A stretch of 64,000 bases of DNA from Callaeas wilsoni (taxonomy: Eukaryota > Chordata > Aves > Passeriformes > Callaeidae), in assembly GCA_013398955.1 (NCBI GenBank), contig VWPU01004155.1, positions 124,001-188,000 on the forward strand. The letters run 5' to 3'. The first letter of the stretch is position 1. Every line of letters begins with the position of its first letter. This document shows positions 1-12,400 of the stretch, piece by piece. The notes beneath the pieces are model-generated. The model was not told the origin of the DNA. It worked only from the letters and a program-made list of their open reading frames with translations, and did not search any database. Both the position numbers and the translations under genes were made by a program.

Positions 1-3000
1 CCTTACTTATGCAAAATCTGTGTCTGTGTGAGATGGGAGATTTGACTTTTATGTTCAAATCTGATGCAAAATGGTGTAAAGCTGCCTGAGTGTGACATTA
101 AGGTGTCGTACTAGAAATTACAATTGGTAGGTAAGTTTTGGGGAAGCTGGCTCATGCTCTGCTACCTCACACTCAGCAGAACTTGAGGAAATAGTGCCTT
201 ATGAGATCAGTGGTAACACATAAGCCAATATTTGACAGAAAACTTGACGTAAAAGACTGGTCCGAATTACCTCTAATTTAATTTTTATTTTAATGTTTTA
301 AATTCTATTGCCTTCTCTGCACTTTGGCAATTATATGAATCAACAATTGGGCCTATGAACTTGCTTTTAAAGGGATGACCATTACAGCACTCAGAGATCG
401 CTAGACTGAACATGCATATAGAGATCCAAATATCTTCTGTATCTCATTATTTGAGTCTTCCTGCCATTATCATGTACATTACCCTCTTATCTGCTTTCTC
501 ACAGTTTTGAATATATGAAAATATATTTTGAATACTATACTGACTCTTTTTTAAAAGGAGATCAGATCTCATATTCACACATGCATATGTTATTTAACAT
601 AAAATATGAAGACTTTTTTCTTAGGTTCATATTTTTCATTATACACTGACTAAATAGTCTGTTTTCCACTTTAGTTTCCTTTTCAAGAAGAAAATTATCA
701 TAGTTAGGTGCAATATATATATTTAAAATGATCAGTAGAGCCATAGGTAGACTCTTGTGGGTGCAGGCAATGATGAAGTGGCTACCTTCTTCCTTTCATG
801 TGTTTATTAGATGAGCTGCGTTGTTACCTGAATTCATATAGAGGCCAACTGTTCTGGCAGCTCAGCCTTAAATCTATGTCTTGATTAAAACCATTTTCAT
901 TTGGTTACAGGAGGAAGCATGTTTAAAAATTGTAACTGTTTCAAGAAATATAGAAATTTGGCTAATAAACTTTGTTAGCTGAGGATTTATTTGACAGTGC
1001 CTGACACATGACACTTCTGAAATAATCCTAGCAAGTTGCTGCTGGAAATAATGCTGATCTGGAGTCTATTCATTTTAAGCTGCAAATTTTCTAGATTCAT
1101 AAGAATAGATAACCTGGTTTACACAAGTTATAAAATGAACCACACTCTTTCTGATGAAGAAATGGTCTTGAGAAGGTCATAGTATTCCTTGAAACATTGT
1201 CTTGCTTTTCAAGGGACAGACGAAGATAGACAGGCCAGCCTTTATCAGTAATGGTATGAAGCAAGTGCATAAAAGATTATGGAAACCTTTCCTTTTCAGT
1301 CTCTTTTGGACGTGAACACTGACCAGATGTGATCTAGTCGTGGTCAATTTTAAGATGACAGTCATAGCTATTGATATTTTTCCTTGTATCTTCCCGTGGA
1401 AGAAGCTTGTGTATGATAGTCACAAGGTATTAACAGTGATGGGGAGGAGAATAAGTTTTTGCCGTCTTGGCTGTAGGATTTGACCTTGAAAAAAGTCTTG
1501 AAAAAACAAATTTGAAAGCCAGAAATGCAAAAACAACAACAAAAAAGACCCCTTCTACATTTGCATCTTAATGCATCTCATGATTACTAATCCAACACCA
1601 GAACTCCAGGGAGAAAATCAGGCCCCACTGACATTTGCATGGAGAGACAAAAGAGAGTATACTCGAGGAAACTTGTTTAGCCTAATTTGGAAACTGGTTG
1701 ATCAAGAAGAGAATACGATTTTTATCTATTTCTTGGCCATTTATTTACTGAGTATTAAAAATGGGATGTAATAGCCTTTAATTCTCTGCATGTTATGCAC
1801 TCACACACTGATAAATGATGTGACATTTGGAGCTGGTGCTAAGTCCTTCGTAATATAACAGACCTTTGAGTTCTTGGGGCAGTGTTCTTCCAAGAGTCTC
1901 TTTGATTATCTTTCTATCACTGTCTAAGTTGACAGAGCTGCAAATGTTATTGCTAGTCATAAAATTATTCAACCACAATGTCTGTCTATACGACCTGCAG
2001 TGGTTGTAAATGCCACAAATTGATTATGCACTGTGGAAAGAAGGCTTATCCTTTCATTCCTTCTAACTTTATTGCCCTTAATTTAATTAACTGTTGCTAC
2101 ATGCTGCAGGTTAAAAAGAGAGGCTAATATGTTCCTATTGTATATCTTCAGACCCAGAGTACCTTCGACAAGTCTCTATTGGCTCCTAACCTTTTCATAC
2201 GAAAAAATCCAAAAAAACAAACCAAAACAACAACAACAAAAAACCAACAGTGCTGGCTAAGAAATCTCTTTTTGTATATATTTAATCTTTCTCATATTTC
2301 TATTTCAACCTTTCTTTCATCCCTTCTAGTCCCTGCTTACAGTTCCCAGCTCCTGGCAATGTTATTCTTCTATCTACAGCCAGTTTTGTGTCTGATATGT
2401 AAGCATATTGGCTATTCTAAATAAATATTAGAGACCTATGTTCAAGTGCATCCTTAATGGTAAGGACTTTGCCTAGTGATTTAGTAGTGTTGTTCAGAAT
2501 AATTTCCACAGGAGGCTCAGTAATAATCCTTAAAATGTTATTTTTTGTAATAATTGCATCTATGCCATTTAATGAAAAGAGACAGTAAGATCTTATGTGT
2601 GTCTTATGGTCATCCTGAGAAACAATGACAATATGGGAATTACTAGTCGCTAGAATTACATTTGGTCACTAGAAGGAGAAAAACATTGAAACATACTAAT
2701 TAGTATTGATCATACTAATTGGTTGATCTGGATCCATTGAAACAAATTACTGAATATGTTTATATCTGCACTTGTATGTTAAAAAAGTGAAAAAGCAGCC
2801 ATTTCTCCAAGGCTGGTACGTCAGGTGCCCTGTGGCAATGAACTTTGTATCACCTTGTGAATGAAGGATATCACAAAAAGCTGGGCTGGAGAGCCTTGCT
2901 TAACAACACAGATGCAGGAAACTGCTCCTAAGACCTCTCTTCTGCCTAAGTGTTCCTCTCCCCTCATACATCCACTGTCCCAGTCTGCAAGTGTCTATGA

Positions 3001-3379
3001 TCTAACCCCTGAAAGCCTGTACCTTTGAGGCATACCTCTCCTGTGAGATTCTCTATAAAAGATAAAACAGAGAAATAGAGATTTTCTGTAAAGAGATATT
3101 ATTTCCTCAGTATCTGTAGTACTCCCACAGCCTTTTCTATTCTCAGGACCAGTGAGGAGGTAATATTATCCATTCATCACAGACACTCAAAGTTTTGAAG
3201 AGATCTGCTCTAGCTCAATATTTCTTAGCATCAGAACATTGCAACTGCCTACTTACTGGCATTGCATATTTTTTTCCCCTGTATAAAGTGAGTTTTAGTA
3301 ATGAACATAACAGAGTACATAATTTTGACTTCACTACATTTTTTTAATTACAGAGAAACTAAGATTTTGTTACTGCATT
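1..3379. other. Unique AT-rich DNA without recognised genes
   Basis: I see no gene, RNA or recognisable transposon here. Stop codons are dense in all frames and the open frames are short (81 codons or fewer). Small features are an A/CAA-rich patch around 2208-2245 and a homeodomain-like palindrome at 2693-2706. A TAG|GTAAGT donor-like site at about 131 has no plausible acceptor before it in the window. Confidence 0.6.
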
Positions 3380-4060
3380 ATATTAATACACTGGCACACT
3401 GGCCGGGCTGGGGGGGCCGCATCTTGGTCCAGGTGTGTCCCACACAAAGGTAGAACGCCCCGGGGCACCTCGGTGCCTCGCTTGCCAGCCTCCCAGCCCG
3501 TGCGGTGGAGGGCACGAAGCCTGGCGTGCCTGGGGCTTGTGGATAGCCCAGGCGTGACCAGAAATAAATGAGCAGAGGTGACCCTTTGGCCAATGTTCCA
3601 AGGGTTTATTGTAGAAGCTCCCTCGACAGGGACCGGATACGAAGAGAAGACAAGAGACTGAGAGACTTTTTAAAGGGATACAGGGAAGGGGGCGGGGTGA
3701 CACCGCAGGGACTCATAGGAAGAGGAGGAAGGCGGGACAGGCCAGGACACCTTCCCTTAGAGGACACAAGGGGTGTCTGTCAACTGTAGACAGAACGCCC
3801 CTCAGGAATCCTAGGAATTCAAAGGCAGAAGCTGTCTTCACAGAATGGGGTTTTACTCTTTGGTACCAGCCCACCAAACCTCTGTTTCTGGGCTCTGTGG
3901 CCCCCTGGTTGGTTCATTCACCACAACACTGCATATTATCAAAATTTTTTTCCTCTCCTCTCAGGAACAAGTCACCCCTGCCTCAGGGAAGAGTGCCACC
4001 TATCACATCTCTGAACCTGTTCCTCCAGCAGAGAGGGAGGGGCTTAAAGCATTCACAGAA
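3380..4060 (-). mobile_element. Endogenous retrovirus LTR fragment
   Basis: A sharp rise in GC and CpG at about 3392 marks an inserted element. Read on the minus strand it has LTR layout: a TATA-like TTTAAAAAG (plus 3668-3676), then about 60 nt later an AATAAA poly(A) signal (plus 3605-3610), then a GC-rich U5-like tail. The minus-strand start is unclear: TGTGAAGACA at plus 3843 or TGTGAATGC at plus 4057 could each be the LTR 5' end. No matching target-site duplication was found for either. ORFs of 71 and 106 codons on the minus strand lie inside the GC-rich tail and have no recognisable product. This is probably a solo LTR or an LTR with a short flank; the family is not assigned. Confidence 0.6.
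3605..3610 (-). promoter_or_regulatory. LTR poly(A) signal
   Basis: AATAAA on the minus strand, about 60 nt downstream of the TATA-like TTTAAAAAG of the same LTR. This spacing fits the U3/R/U5 order and sets the orientation of the element. Confidence 0.5.
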
Positions 4061-4416
4061 CCAACCTAGCCCAAATATGAATTAGCCTCTAAAGAATACG
4101 AAACCTCAGCGGGGTATATGTATAGGCTGTCTAGCAGCTAGAAGTAGGCAAAATGTCAAGTGCAGCAGGATAAATGAGGTGATCTGACAGAAATTTCTCA
4201 CTAAGAAAACCAAAAGGAAAGATCCCTGCCATTTCTGTCAGAAGTAACAGAGTACTCATAATATGTCATCAGGTAATCACCAGGTAATAGGAAATGCTTT
4301 TTTTATCCCAATTTTGCAAGTATGTTTCTATTAAAACAGAATTAACGAGACTAAACATATATGTATGAGCAGTTAATGATGCTTTCTGGGTGGATTATGT
4401 GTGCAGACAATGTTCG
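4061..4416. other. Unique spacer between LTR and CR1
   Basis: AT-rich single-copy-looking sequence with no open frame or repeat that I recognise. Confidence 0.5.
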
Positions 4417-5231
4417 CAGAATCACAGAAACATTTAGATTGGAAAAGATCTCTAAGATCATCGAGTCCAACCTTTGACTGATCATCTACTTTGTCAAATA
4501 GACCATGGCACTAAATCCCATGTCCAATTGTATGTTGGACACCTTCAGAGATGGTGACTTCACCAACTCTCTGGGCAGCCCTTTCCAATGTTTAACTACC
4601 TTTTCCATGCAGAAATTCCTCCTGTTGTCCAGCCTAAGCCTCCCCAGCACAGTTTGAGGCTATGTTCTCTTGTCCTGTTGCTGGTTGCCTGGGAGATGGC
4701 TAATCCTCACCTTGATGCAGCCTCCTTTCAGTTAGAGGTAAGGAGAGATATAAGGTCGCCCTGAGCCTCCTTTTCTCCAGTCCTACCAACCTCAGCTCCC
4801 TCAGCTGCTCCTCATAGGACTTACAGTCCAGACGCTTCCCCAGCTCTGTTGCCCTTCTCTGGGCATGCCCCAGCACCGCAGTGTCTGTTTTGAACTGAGC
4901 GGCCCAAAATTGAACACAGGACTTAAGGTGTGGCCTCAACAGCGCTGAGTACAGGGGGACAATGACTTCCCAGAGATAGTACTGCTGACCACACTACTCC
5001 TGATACTAGCAAGGATGCCCTTGGCCTTCTTGGCCACCTGGGCACACACTGCCTCATGTTCAGCCAGCCGTTGACCAGCACCACCAGGTTCTGCTCCTCT
5101 GGGTAACTTTCCAGCTGCTCTGCCCCCAGCCTGTAGCACTACAAGGATTCTTGTTACTCAAGTGTAGGACCTGCCACTTGGTCTTCTTGAACCTCATATT
5201 GTTGGCCTTGGCCCATCAGTCCAGCCTAAGG
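4417..5231 (-). mobile_element. CR1 LINE, 5'-truncated, minus strand
   Basis: On the minus strand the copy ends in the CR1 3' terminus, TTTCTGTGATTCTG, and it extends upstream about 815 bp before homology stops after the CR1 phrase GGCCCATCAGTCCAGCC seen on the plus strand. CR1 is the main avian LINE, copied by target-primed reverse transcription, which commonly yields 5'-truncated copies like this. The element holds the 3' untranslated region and the last part of ORF2, now broken. No target-site duplication is expected for CR1 and none is seen. Confidence 0.92.
4700..5139 (-). pseudogene. CR1 ORF2 C-terminal remnant (reverse transcriptase)
   Basis: Two open minus-strand pieces, 4936-5139 and 4700-4939, carry the end of the CR1 ORF2 protein. 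The downstream piece reads [15 protein letters not shown], then [11 protein letters not shown] and [14 protein letters not shown], which match the conserved tail after the polymerase domain as I know it from avian CR1 copies. The pieces are in different frames (a frameshift near 4936-4939) and the catalytic part of the polymerase is missing because the copy is 5'-truncated. It cannot make an active enzyme. Confidence 0.8.
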
Positions 5232-7252
5232 ATGTTAAACCGGTACAAAATGTTATGGAAAGAAAGTACCAGGTAATATGAAACTCACTTAAGTATTCAT
5301 GGTTTTCATGAACCATATGTGGTTATATTAAGATATGTTGTCATAGGTGAATTCCATTTTGCTAATTCCATTGGGATAACTGGCACTGGCAGATTCATTA
5401 TTCTGTTACACAGAACTACCTGTAATTAGACTCCGGTACAATGGAGCTGCATTACTTGCCTGTTTCTTCTGAAGGTTCAGATTTCAGATATGAACCCTGA
5501 ACATGAATTAGGTGTCCTCTAGGAAAGTCCTCACAAAAGTTTTCAGATAAGAAGCCTCTAAGATCCTTGCTGAATCCAGCCATTCCGAGAATAATCAAAA
5601 GAATGAACAATATATCCTCAGACTTCAATTCCCTGGGTTGTCCATTTGGATGCTGGGCATACAAAAATGCCTTCAAGGTAAGGATTGCAATTACAGAGCT
5701 AACAAGCCCCAGCGTACATCCCATTCAGGGAGTGCTGCAAAATTTTAAGTAATAGAAGTTCAAAATCAAAGTTATTATCCCATCATTATCCACATGATAA
5801 TGTTCCCTTGCCAACAATAAGCCAAGGTATTTTAAAAGACTATGCCTAGAGTAATATAAACAGAACACTTTTTATGCATATATTAAAGTGATATCCACAG
5901 AAAGGAATTAAAAATCAACAGTAATATACATTTGAATCACACTCTGTCTTTCATAACAATTTAAAAAATTTCTTTCAAAGGTGGTTTGTGTAACTGAGAA
6001 GTAACAATGAGATTGTTCAGTGAAATTTAAGTTGAACATATTGTACTTTTCATGCAAACTTTTAGAAATTCAAATTACCGAAGAACCTTCCTAGGTATAC
6101 ACAAAATGTGTGAGTTAGGAATTAGATGCTTGTCTGGTCTTATTGAATGAGAATTTTACCTTCTCCCTCTCTTTACAGACTGACACCATTAGCCCCCCCC
6201 ACTTTTCAGTATGTTATGCTGTTGGAGAAATACGTATGTTGCACCTATATAAAGTAGCTATGCAAGGTATTTCTGGAAGCACAGAGCCATTCCCTTTTTT
6301 TTTTATATATGAAGTATTTATTTAGGTGATGATACAGAATTTGATAGTTACTATGGTGAGGGCAATTCAGTTTGACATGAGGAACTCATAGTAAAATGGC
6401 TAATAATAAGGGAAAGGACTGCTTAATTTTCAGGAATATATTTACCTGAATATTTTGGTCCTCAAGCCTGAGAGATGCATGCTTAAGAGAGGAAGAAATC
6501 AATTAGTTATGATAATATCAATCATTTTAAGAGAAATAGCAACAGAAACAGGATCTAAAAAGTGTGGCGTAGGGAGAAAGACAACTGAAAGGAGGAATGC
6601 AGTGTGTGTCTTGATACATGCAATTACATCTCAACAGCACCGTGGAGGTTGCAGTGTGATAAATTGTATTCATCACCTGTTATTGATTGCTTCTCCTTTC
6701 CTCAGTTCACTAATTCATCTCAGCCATGACCACTTTCAACATTTCAAATTCTAGACTAGGTTTCCAGGCCCCTGCACAGAGGTAATATTAGCAGTAAAAT
6801 CAAAACAAACACTTGAAAACTCAATTTTATTTCAGTTAAGAGGTCAAGAATTGTGGATTTGGCACTATTTTGAGCTCTCAGGAAAGTGTGGAATGGACAA
6901 CAGAAAGCTGGATGCACTGGTAAGAGTAGTAGAGTGTTTGTCCGAATTTGGAAGGGAGGAAAGAAAGGCTGTTTAACCACAGTTTAGATAAATAAAGATG
7001 ATTTGGACTGTTCTTCAGACAAGGGATGCATAGTGAAAGAAATATCTTTCTGTGATTCTATAATGTGTTGCCTCTTTTTTTCTCAAAATTGTGCAGTATA
7101 GCTGTAGGATACCATAGCTTCTGTCCTCATTCAAACAACCTTCCTTGCAAAAGCCAAACTGCAATTCTCCTTACTCATTGTGGATTCAGGAAACCAGACT
7201 GCAGGCTGCATTTCATAGAGGTCACTTCCAAGGAGTTCGGATGACTTCTGGT
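5232..7252. other. Unique DNA with one odd ORF
   Basis: Mostly AT-rich sequence without recognisable repeats. It holds the minus-strand ORF at 5452-5724 (listed separately) and short plus-strand ORFs (99 codons at 6455-6754, 60 at 6143-6325) that resemble no family I know and look like chance. Confidence 0.5.
5452..5724 (-). other. Unrecognised 90-codon ORF with two hydrophobic segments
   Basis: From an ATG at plus 5724 the minus strand reads 90 codons to a TAA. Residues about 5-22 (LGLVSSVIAILTLKAFLY) and about 39-51 (ILFILLIILGMAG) are hydrophobic enough to be membrane segments, with a hydrophilic link and an acidic/serine-rich tail. A good acceptor-like site (AAAATTTTGCAG) lies 10 nt upstream of the ATG, and CAG|GCAAGT, a GC-AG type donor, overlaps the end. 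An in-frame TGA directly precedes the ATG, so it could only be a first coding exon. I do not recognise the product, and a chance ORF is the most likely explanation. Confidence 0.15.
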
Positions 7253-7592
7253 TTCACAGAATCACAACATCACAGAATAAGCTGAGTTGGAAGGGACTCA
7301 GAAGGATCATGGAGTCCAGCTCCTGGCCCTGCACAACACCATCACCAAGAGTCACACCATGTACCCAAGAGCATTGTCCAAATTCTTCTTGAGCTCTGTC
7401 AGGCTTGGTGCTCTGACCAATTCCTTGGGGAGCCTGTTCCAGTGCCCAGCCATCTGCTGAGTGAAGAACCTTTTTCTAATATCCAGCCTAAACCTCTACT
7501 GACACAACTTCAGGATATTCATTCAAGTTCTGTCACTGGTCACCATAGAGAAGAGGTAAGTGTTCCCCTCTTCTTTCCCTCATGAGGGAGTA
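7253..7592 (-). mobile_element. CR1 LINE 3' end, minus strand
   Basis: A short 5'-truncated CR1 of about 340 bp. On the minus strand it ends in imperfect copies of the CR1 terminal repeat (TTCTGTGATGTTGTGATTCTGTGA). The plus strand shows the usual antisense CR1 order: GAGTTGGAAGGGACTCAGAAGG, then the stretch around GAGCCTGTTCCAGTGCCC, and it stops near TCCCTCATGAGGGAG. Only the 3' untranslated region is left, with no coding part. It is more diverged in places than the copy at 4417-5231. Confidence 0.92.
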
Positions 7593-8826
7593 AGTGTTTG
7601 GTGCTTGAACTTCTAAATTATTTTGTTGGAATCACTGAAACACTGTTGACAGTGGTAATTCTGTGGAGTCTTTCATCTTTGGTGTAGGCAGGGTCAGATT
7701 CTTCCCACTAGTACAAATCTCTGCCTTGGCCATCCCGAAGCCTGTTGTGAGCATGGTTTATCAGGCCAGAGGGGTTTGATGTGGAGACAAGCACTTTCAT
7801 GGAAAAGATGTTTGCACCTCTCCACTACCCATGAGTAAGGGCCAGAAAAATGCCTTAATTAGTCAGGTTGGAGCAAGGATTATGGATAGGGCTCATAGAA
7901 CTCAGCATCTCAGTTTGCTATTTGGATTAAATTTTGCGAATGAAGCCAGTGTTCTGGATCTAACGTTATGTATCAACACTCATCTTCAAGACACATATGC
8001 TTCCTGTTGAAGTTGGCTTACTTTCAAATGGATCCAACTGAATCAGTACAATGAGTGGTGAGCCCCTGGATGAAACCCCTGGCTCCAGTTAGCAGGAGGG
8101 AAAAGCATATATGGGAAGGACCTCTCCTGCAACATGCATCCCATCTGTATGTGGCAGTAGCAGCAAGAATGACCTCCCTGGGCCTATTAGCTGTAAAGTA
8201 ATCGAAGAAGGAGAGCAAGGTTACTTTTCAGCCTCCTTAGCAGTTTCCTAGGGCAGCCTGCTATCCTGGACAGTTTTCTGCTTGTCTTCATCAAGAATGG
8301 GACTTCTGTAATGTGTCTGTGATCTGAGCAATCTACCCATGGCTTGGTAAAATGTTTAAAAAATGGAGCTAGTACTGAAGATCTGAACAGTGTTTTCATG
8401 AGTTTTAGGGACTGGTCGGGTTGGTAAGGGTAAGTATATGAATTAATCCTTCACTGGAGCAGGACCATAATAATAGACTGAAAAATAATTTGAAAATAAA
8501 GTTAAAAGGAATTCCATTGGTACAAAATGTGGCTAAATACATGCTAATACTAGAATTGGACTCAGAATAAAATGCTATCTCTGGATAACTTTCAGAGCTG
8601 CTTGAAAGGGCAGATTCAAATTAAACAGGAAACCACAGAAGTAGTCACAAACTCAAGGACTTTTCTTGTCTGTAATTTGAAGGAGAACAGCACATCAGCA
8701 TAAACAGAATTCAGGAGAGGTCTTTGAATAAAGAATTTTAAACACACAGATCAACTTATCCATGTGAGAGCAACTTGTGTAGCATGTTTAAAACTTCCAA
8801 TATTAATTATTACATGTTTGCAACTC
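7593..8826. other. Unique DNA
   Basis: No gene or repeat recognised. Overlapping minus-strand ORFs of 64 and 70 codons at 8024-8399 have no family resemblance or splice context. A 21-nt segment at about 8408-8428 sits between an acceptor-like TTTTAG and a donor-like GTAAGTAT, but the acceptor is weak. Confidence 0.5.
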
Positions 8827-9400
8827 TGTCTTGGGGACACTTTATGATACTGTATCCCCTATCATCTGCTTTATGCCCAGACATGGGTCCTGCAACTAGG
8901 TCCAAGCTAGGTCCGGGGGAGGGGGGGAGCCGGGAGAATTCTTTCTGCGGTCTGTATTCAAACACAGGTACTCCGGGTTTCCTCAGCTCTCGGCTCTGCG
9001 TGTGCAGCAGGGAAAGAGAGTGGCATTCTTTGCTTTTAGCTAGCTTCTTGTCTGTTAGCTGAGGCAAGAAGTTTTCCCGGGGCTGTGGCTTCTCCCTCTG
9101 GAAGTGTTGAGCTTTGCCCCGGTCCGAAAGAGCAGAACACGGCCGGGAGCCCCGGGCCGCCGCACCCCGGCTCCGGAGCTCGGGAGGAGCCGAGCCGCAC
9201 CGGCAGAAAGAGCTCTGAGTCCGCCGATTTCTCCGCAGCGAGAAGGTTTTAACAGCTGACATTAGTCATTCCTTTTTCCCGTGCCTGCGTGCACTCTGCT
9301 TGCTAAATAAATGGTTTTTCTCACTTTCCACCAAGAAATTTCTTTCGTAGTTGGTGGGGGGAGGGAGCGCCGAAACCTGCCTTTTTAGAGGACACGTTCA
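8827..9400 (+). mobile_element. Endogenous retrovirus LTR (family A, copy 1), CpG-rich
   Basis: It starts with TGTCTTGGGG, the same start as the copies at 27993 and 31602 (minus). The first 60 bp align closely with the 27993 copy (ACTTTATGATACTGTATCCC, then CCCAGACATGGGTCCT). The middle at 9110-9240 is very rich in CpG, and AATAAA at 9306-9311 is the likely poly(A) signal. The 3' end is uncertain; a CA at 9399-9400 is possible. This is the most complete copy of the family here and probably the youngest, because its CpGs are still intact. The 150-codon minus-strand ORF at 8810-9262 is a by-product of the GC-rich LTR, not a gene. I saw no matching flanking duplication. Confidence 0.75.
9306..9311 (+). 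promoter_or_regulatory. LTR poly(A) signal (family A, copy 1)
   Basis: AATAAA placed after the CpG-rich block and before a GT-rich stretch (GTTGGTGGGGGGAGGG), the normal order for an LTR R/U5 junction. It fixes the plus-strand orientation. Confidence 0.5.
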
Positions 9401-12400
9401 CTACAGGACGTTCCCTCCTAACTTGTCTCAAAGCGAGATAAACTTTCATTTATATTCAGGTATTTCTTTTAGTTATATGAAATGGGGGGAAATGTATTTA
9501 CACTGCGAAGGAAAATCTATTAAATCTCTTTAACAATATATATCCTCTTCTAGTAAGGGAATAAATATTGTTTCAAGTAATTTTTAACTATGAATTTCTG
9601 ATCTTTATGAGTTTTGAACACTAAGCTCCAACCTGGAAAATTAATTTTCAGTGGAATTGAACTTCACTCCTCTTTAGCCTGACACACCTTTGTCTGCAAA
9701 AAGGCCTGTGGGTTTTTATTGTTGTAATTTAGTAATATTTTTATTCCTAAAATTATATTTTTGAACTTTAATTCTCAGAAGGATATGTAATTTATTGCAT
9801 GCAGCAGATTGATCACCGTGCTTCAAGAAATTACTCGTAGCTTAAGTATCCAGTATGATTTGATTTAGTTACAAAACAAAAAGGACAAATCCTTATAATC
9901 CTTCCCTCCCTTCTTGCTGTGCCACTCAAATGGCAATTTACAGTCAAGTCTTTATTATTCCAGTCATTTAATTCCCAATAGGAGTTAAAGAATGCAATGG
10001 AAAAAGGAAGTTTAGAAGCAAAGTTATTTGTTTGAATTAGACACATATCTAGATCACTTAAGTTGGATTTCCTCAATCTTATGCCAGCTGTCATTAGGAA
10101 ACAAATAAAGAGAATAAGCCAAGCACTTAGCACAACTTAAAAAGCCAAATAAAATTGTAAGTGAAAAGGAAATGGAACTGCTACAAAACACTGTTAAGGA
10201 AATGTACTTTGGCAGCCCCAAGGGCCAAATTTCCCCCAAGAAACACACTCCTAGAAACCAAAACCAGAAACCACAAAAAAACAAAATGAAGGAAAACCCC
10301 GGACCCTCAACTTCCCATAGATGGCAAGGTCGCCATTATATCAAAATGTGCTCTTTCTACAAAATGCAAGCACCACATACTAAGAAGACCATAAAACCAC
10401 AGCAGCATAACATTTATGCAGTTTTACAATTATAAATAGCCTTAGCAAGATTGTTTGTTTGATTCAGTGTCGTAGCAATGTAATCAGTCAATAGGAGAAA
10501 ACTTACACAGATTTATTCAGACTAAGGAGACAAAGGACAATCCAGTATTGAATGTCTAATAAAGGTTTTTCAGAAAAATATGATAGGACCTCAAACGTAT
10601 TTTTATGCTACATTATATAACATAGTTATTATTCAGGAAAAACTAAGAGAAGTATAAAAAGATGTTTCCTGATATAGATATACTGTAAACACGAATAAAT
10701 TGAAAGATTAGGTAAAATCAAGGGCACATTTATTAAGTAGTTAAATGTTCATTTATGTTAAGTATATTATAAGCAGACAAAAATGCTGAAGAATTGAACA
10801 AAAGATCTTTAAAAAGCCTCATTATGTTGCAATCTTATGGCAACAGCAGAAAATCCTCAATCATATTCCATCTGCTTTTGAGCTTTCTCACCTAAGGTAA
10901 GAGATTTAGCCACCTTTATAGACTGTATTCAAGATGGCCTAGCAAGAAATGACCATAGAACCACCCTGTACTATCATATTTTGTCCTTGACATTTTCAGG
11001 TCAAGACCATTGTCCTTGACTTTCCCTAATCTAAAGCAAGTTATGTAGCAATGTATGTGTACTTGGTATATTTTTGTCACATCCAATACAGGAATTTTAT
11101 TTCCTTGCCCTAAATTGCCCTATTCATAACCCTTCTGGAGTAGATTTCTTTTCCCTAAGAATGAAGACAGCTTGGTAGGTTGAGGAGTTGGCATGACAGA
11201 AACTGAATGTTAGCACCAATAATTATAATTGAAAGGTGTTACTTCGATGACAGTTTTCCACTTTAGAGGAGGAAAAATCAATCCTGTGACCAGCTGTTTC
11301 ATTCTGAAACATGGTCCTCATATCTTCACTTATATTTGGATACTGGAGCATGAGAACTGCAAGCCAATCTCAGTTCTATCAAAGAAGACAGAGATTGTTC
11401 CAAAAAGTCCTTTAGTAGTGAAGAACATTGGTGGCATTTTTCAAACTGAATGAAAACCAAAATATTTTCTTGGCAAAAATATGATTTTTATTTTTTTTTT
11501 TTAAATTCTCATTGTATGGAACTAACAGCAGGACAGTGTCTCTATGGAACACTTCCCTAAATTCTTATTTTCAATATTTTTCAAAGGAAAATTTACTTTC
11601 TGGATGTTTCATTCTAGCTCATGTTAAATTTCTTGAATAATTAGGATCAGCATCAGCAACTTCCACTCTCTGTTCTGTTTAGAAGAGCACAATCAAAACT
11701 GGAGTGTAGAATTATCACATGGACCCTTTGTTAATTTTTACAGCATACTTTTTGTAGGGAGGTAGCATATAGGCCAAAAGATATTTCATTCCTTCTATGG
11801 GGTTTACAGCATCCATAATTGTGACTTACAAAATTATAGGTGAACACACATTTCAAGTTGTTGTTGGAGTGCCTTTGAAAAAAGCGTGCACCTTGGATGT
11901 TCATTTAATATTTTAGAACTAGGATTCTGAGGCAGAAATATGTGTGCAGTTTTTATATATTCCCAAGGAGGGAATATGCATAAGTAATGTAAATAAATAG
12001 AAGAAGGCAAATTACATATGTATTTGCACTCATTTAATTGTGTATTTTTATTAGCAATATATAACTTCTTATTTGTTTGTCTAAACACGTAGATTAATAA
12101 TAAGAAATTTGAATAGAGCTGAAAAGGGGAAAAAGGGATTTTCATCATAACTTTCCTTAGGAATTGTGCTCCTAAGTTTCTTTGACCCAGATTCGCATGA
12201 GTATTTAAGTAGGTAAACTGGCACTGAATTAAATTACTTCCATTTTTTTGAAGATTGATGTTTTAGATGCTTTTGAAGACACCCAGAAACATCACCTCCA
12301 CCTATATTATTCCCTTGAATTGACTGTAAATGTGATATGCTTACATATCACGCTCTTAGCCCACTTCGAAACTGCCTCTATTTTTAATGCTATGCACAAA

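Noticed and set aside
3383..3703. 106-codon minus-strand ORF
   Set aside because: Inside the GC-rich tail of an LTR; proline/arginine-rich by composition, with no family match.
7040..7062. TGTGATTCTATAATG, like a plus-strand CR1 3' end
   Set aside because: No CR1 sequence precedes it; a match of about ten bases is expected by chance.
8810..9262. 150-codon minus-strand ORF
   Set aside because: It lies antisense inside the CpG-rich LTR, where high GC lowers stop frequency, and it has no recognisable domain.
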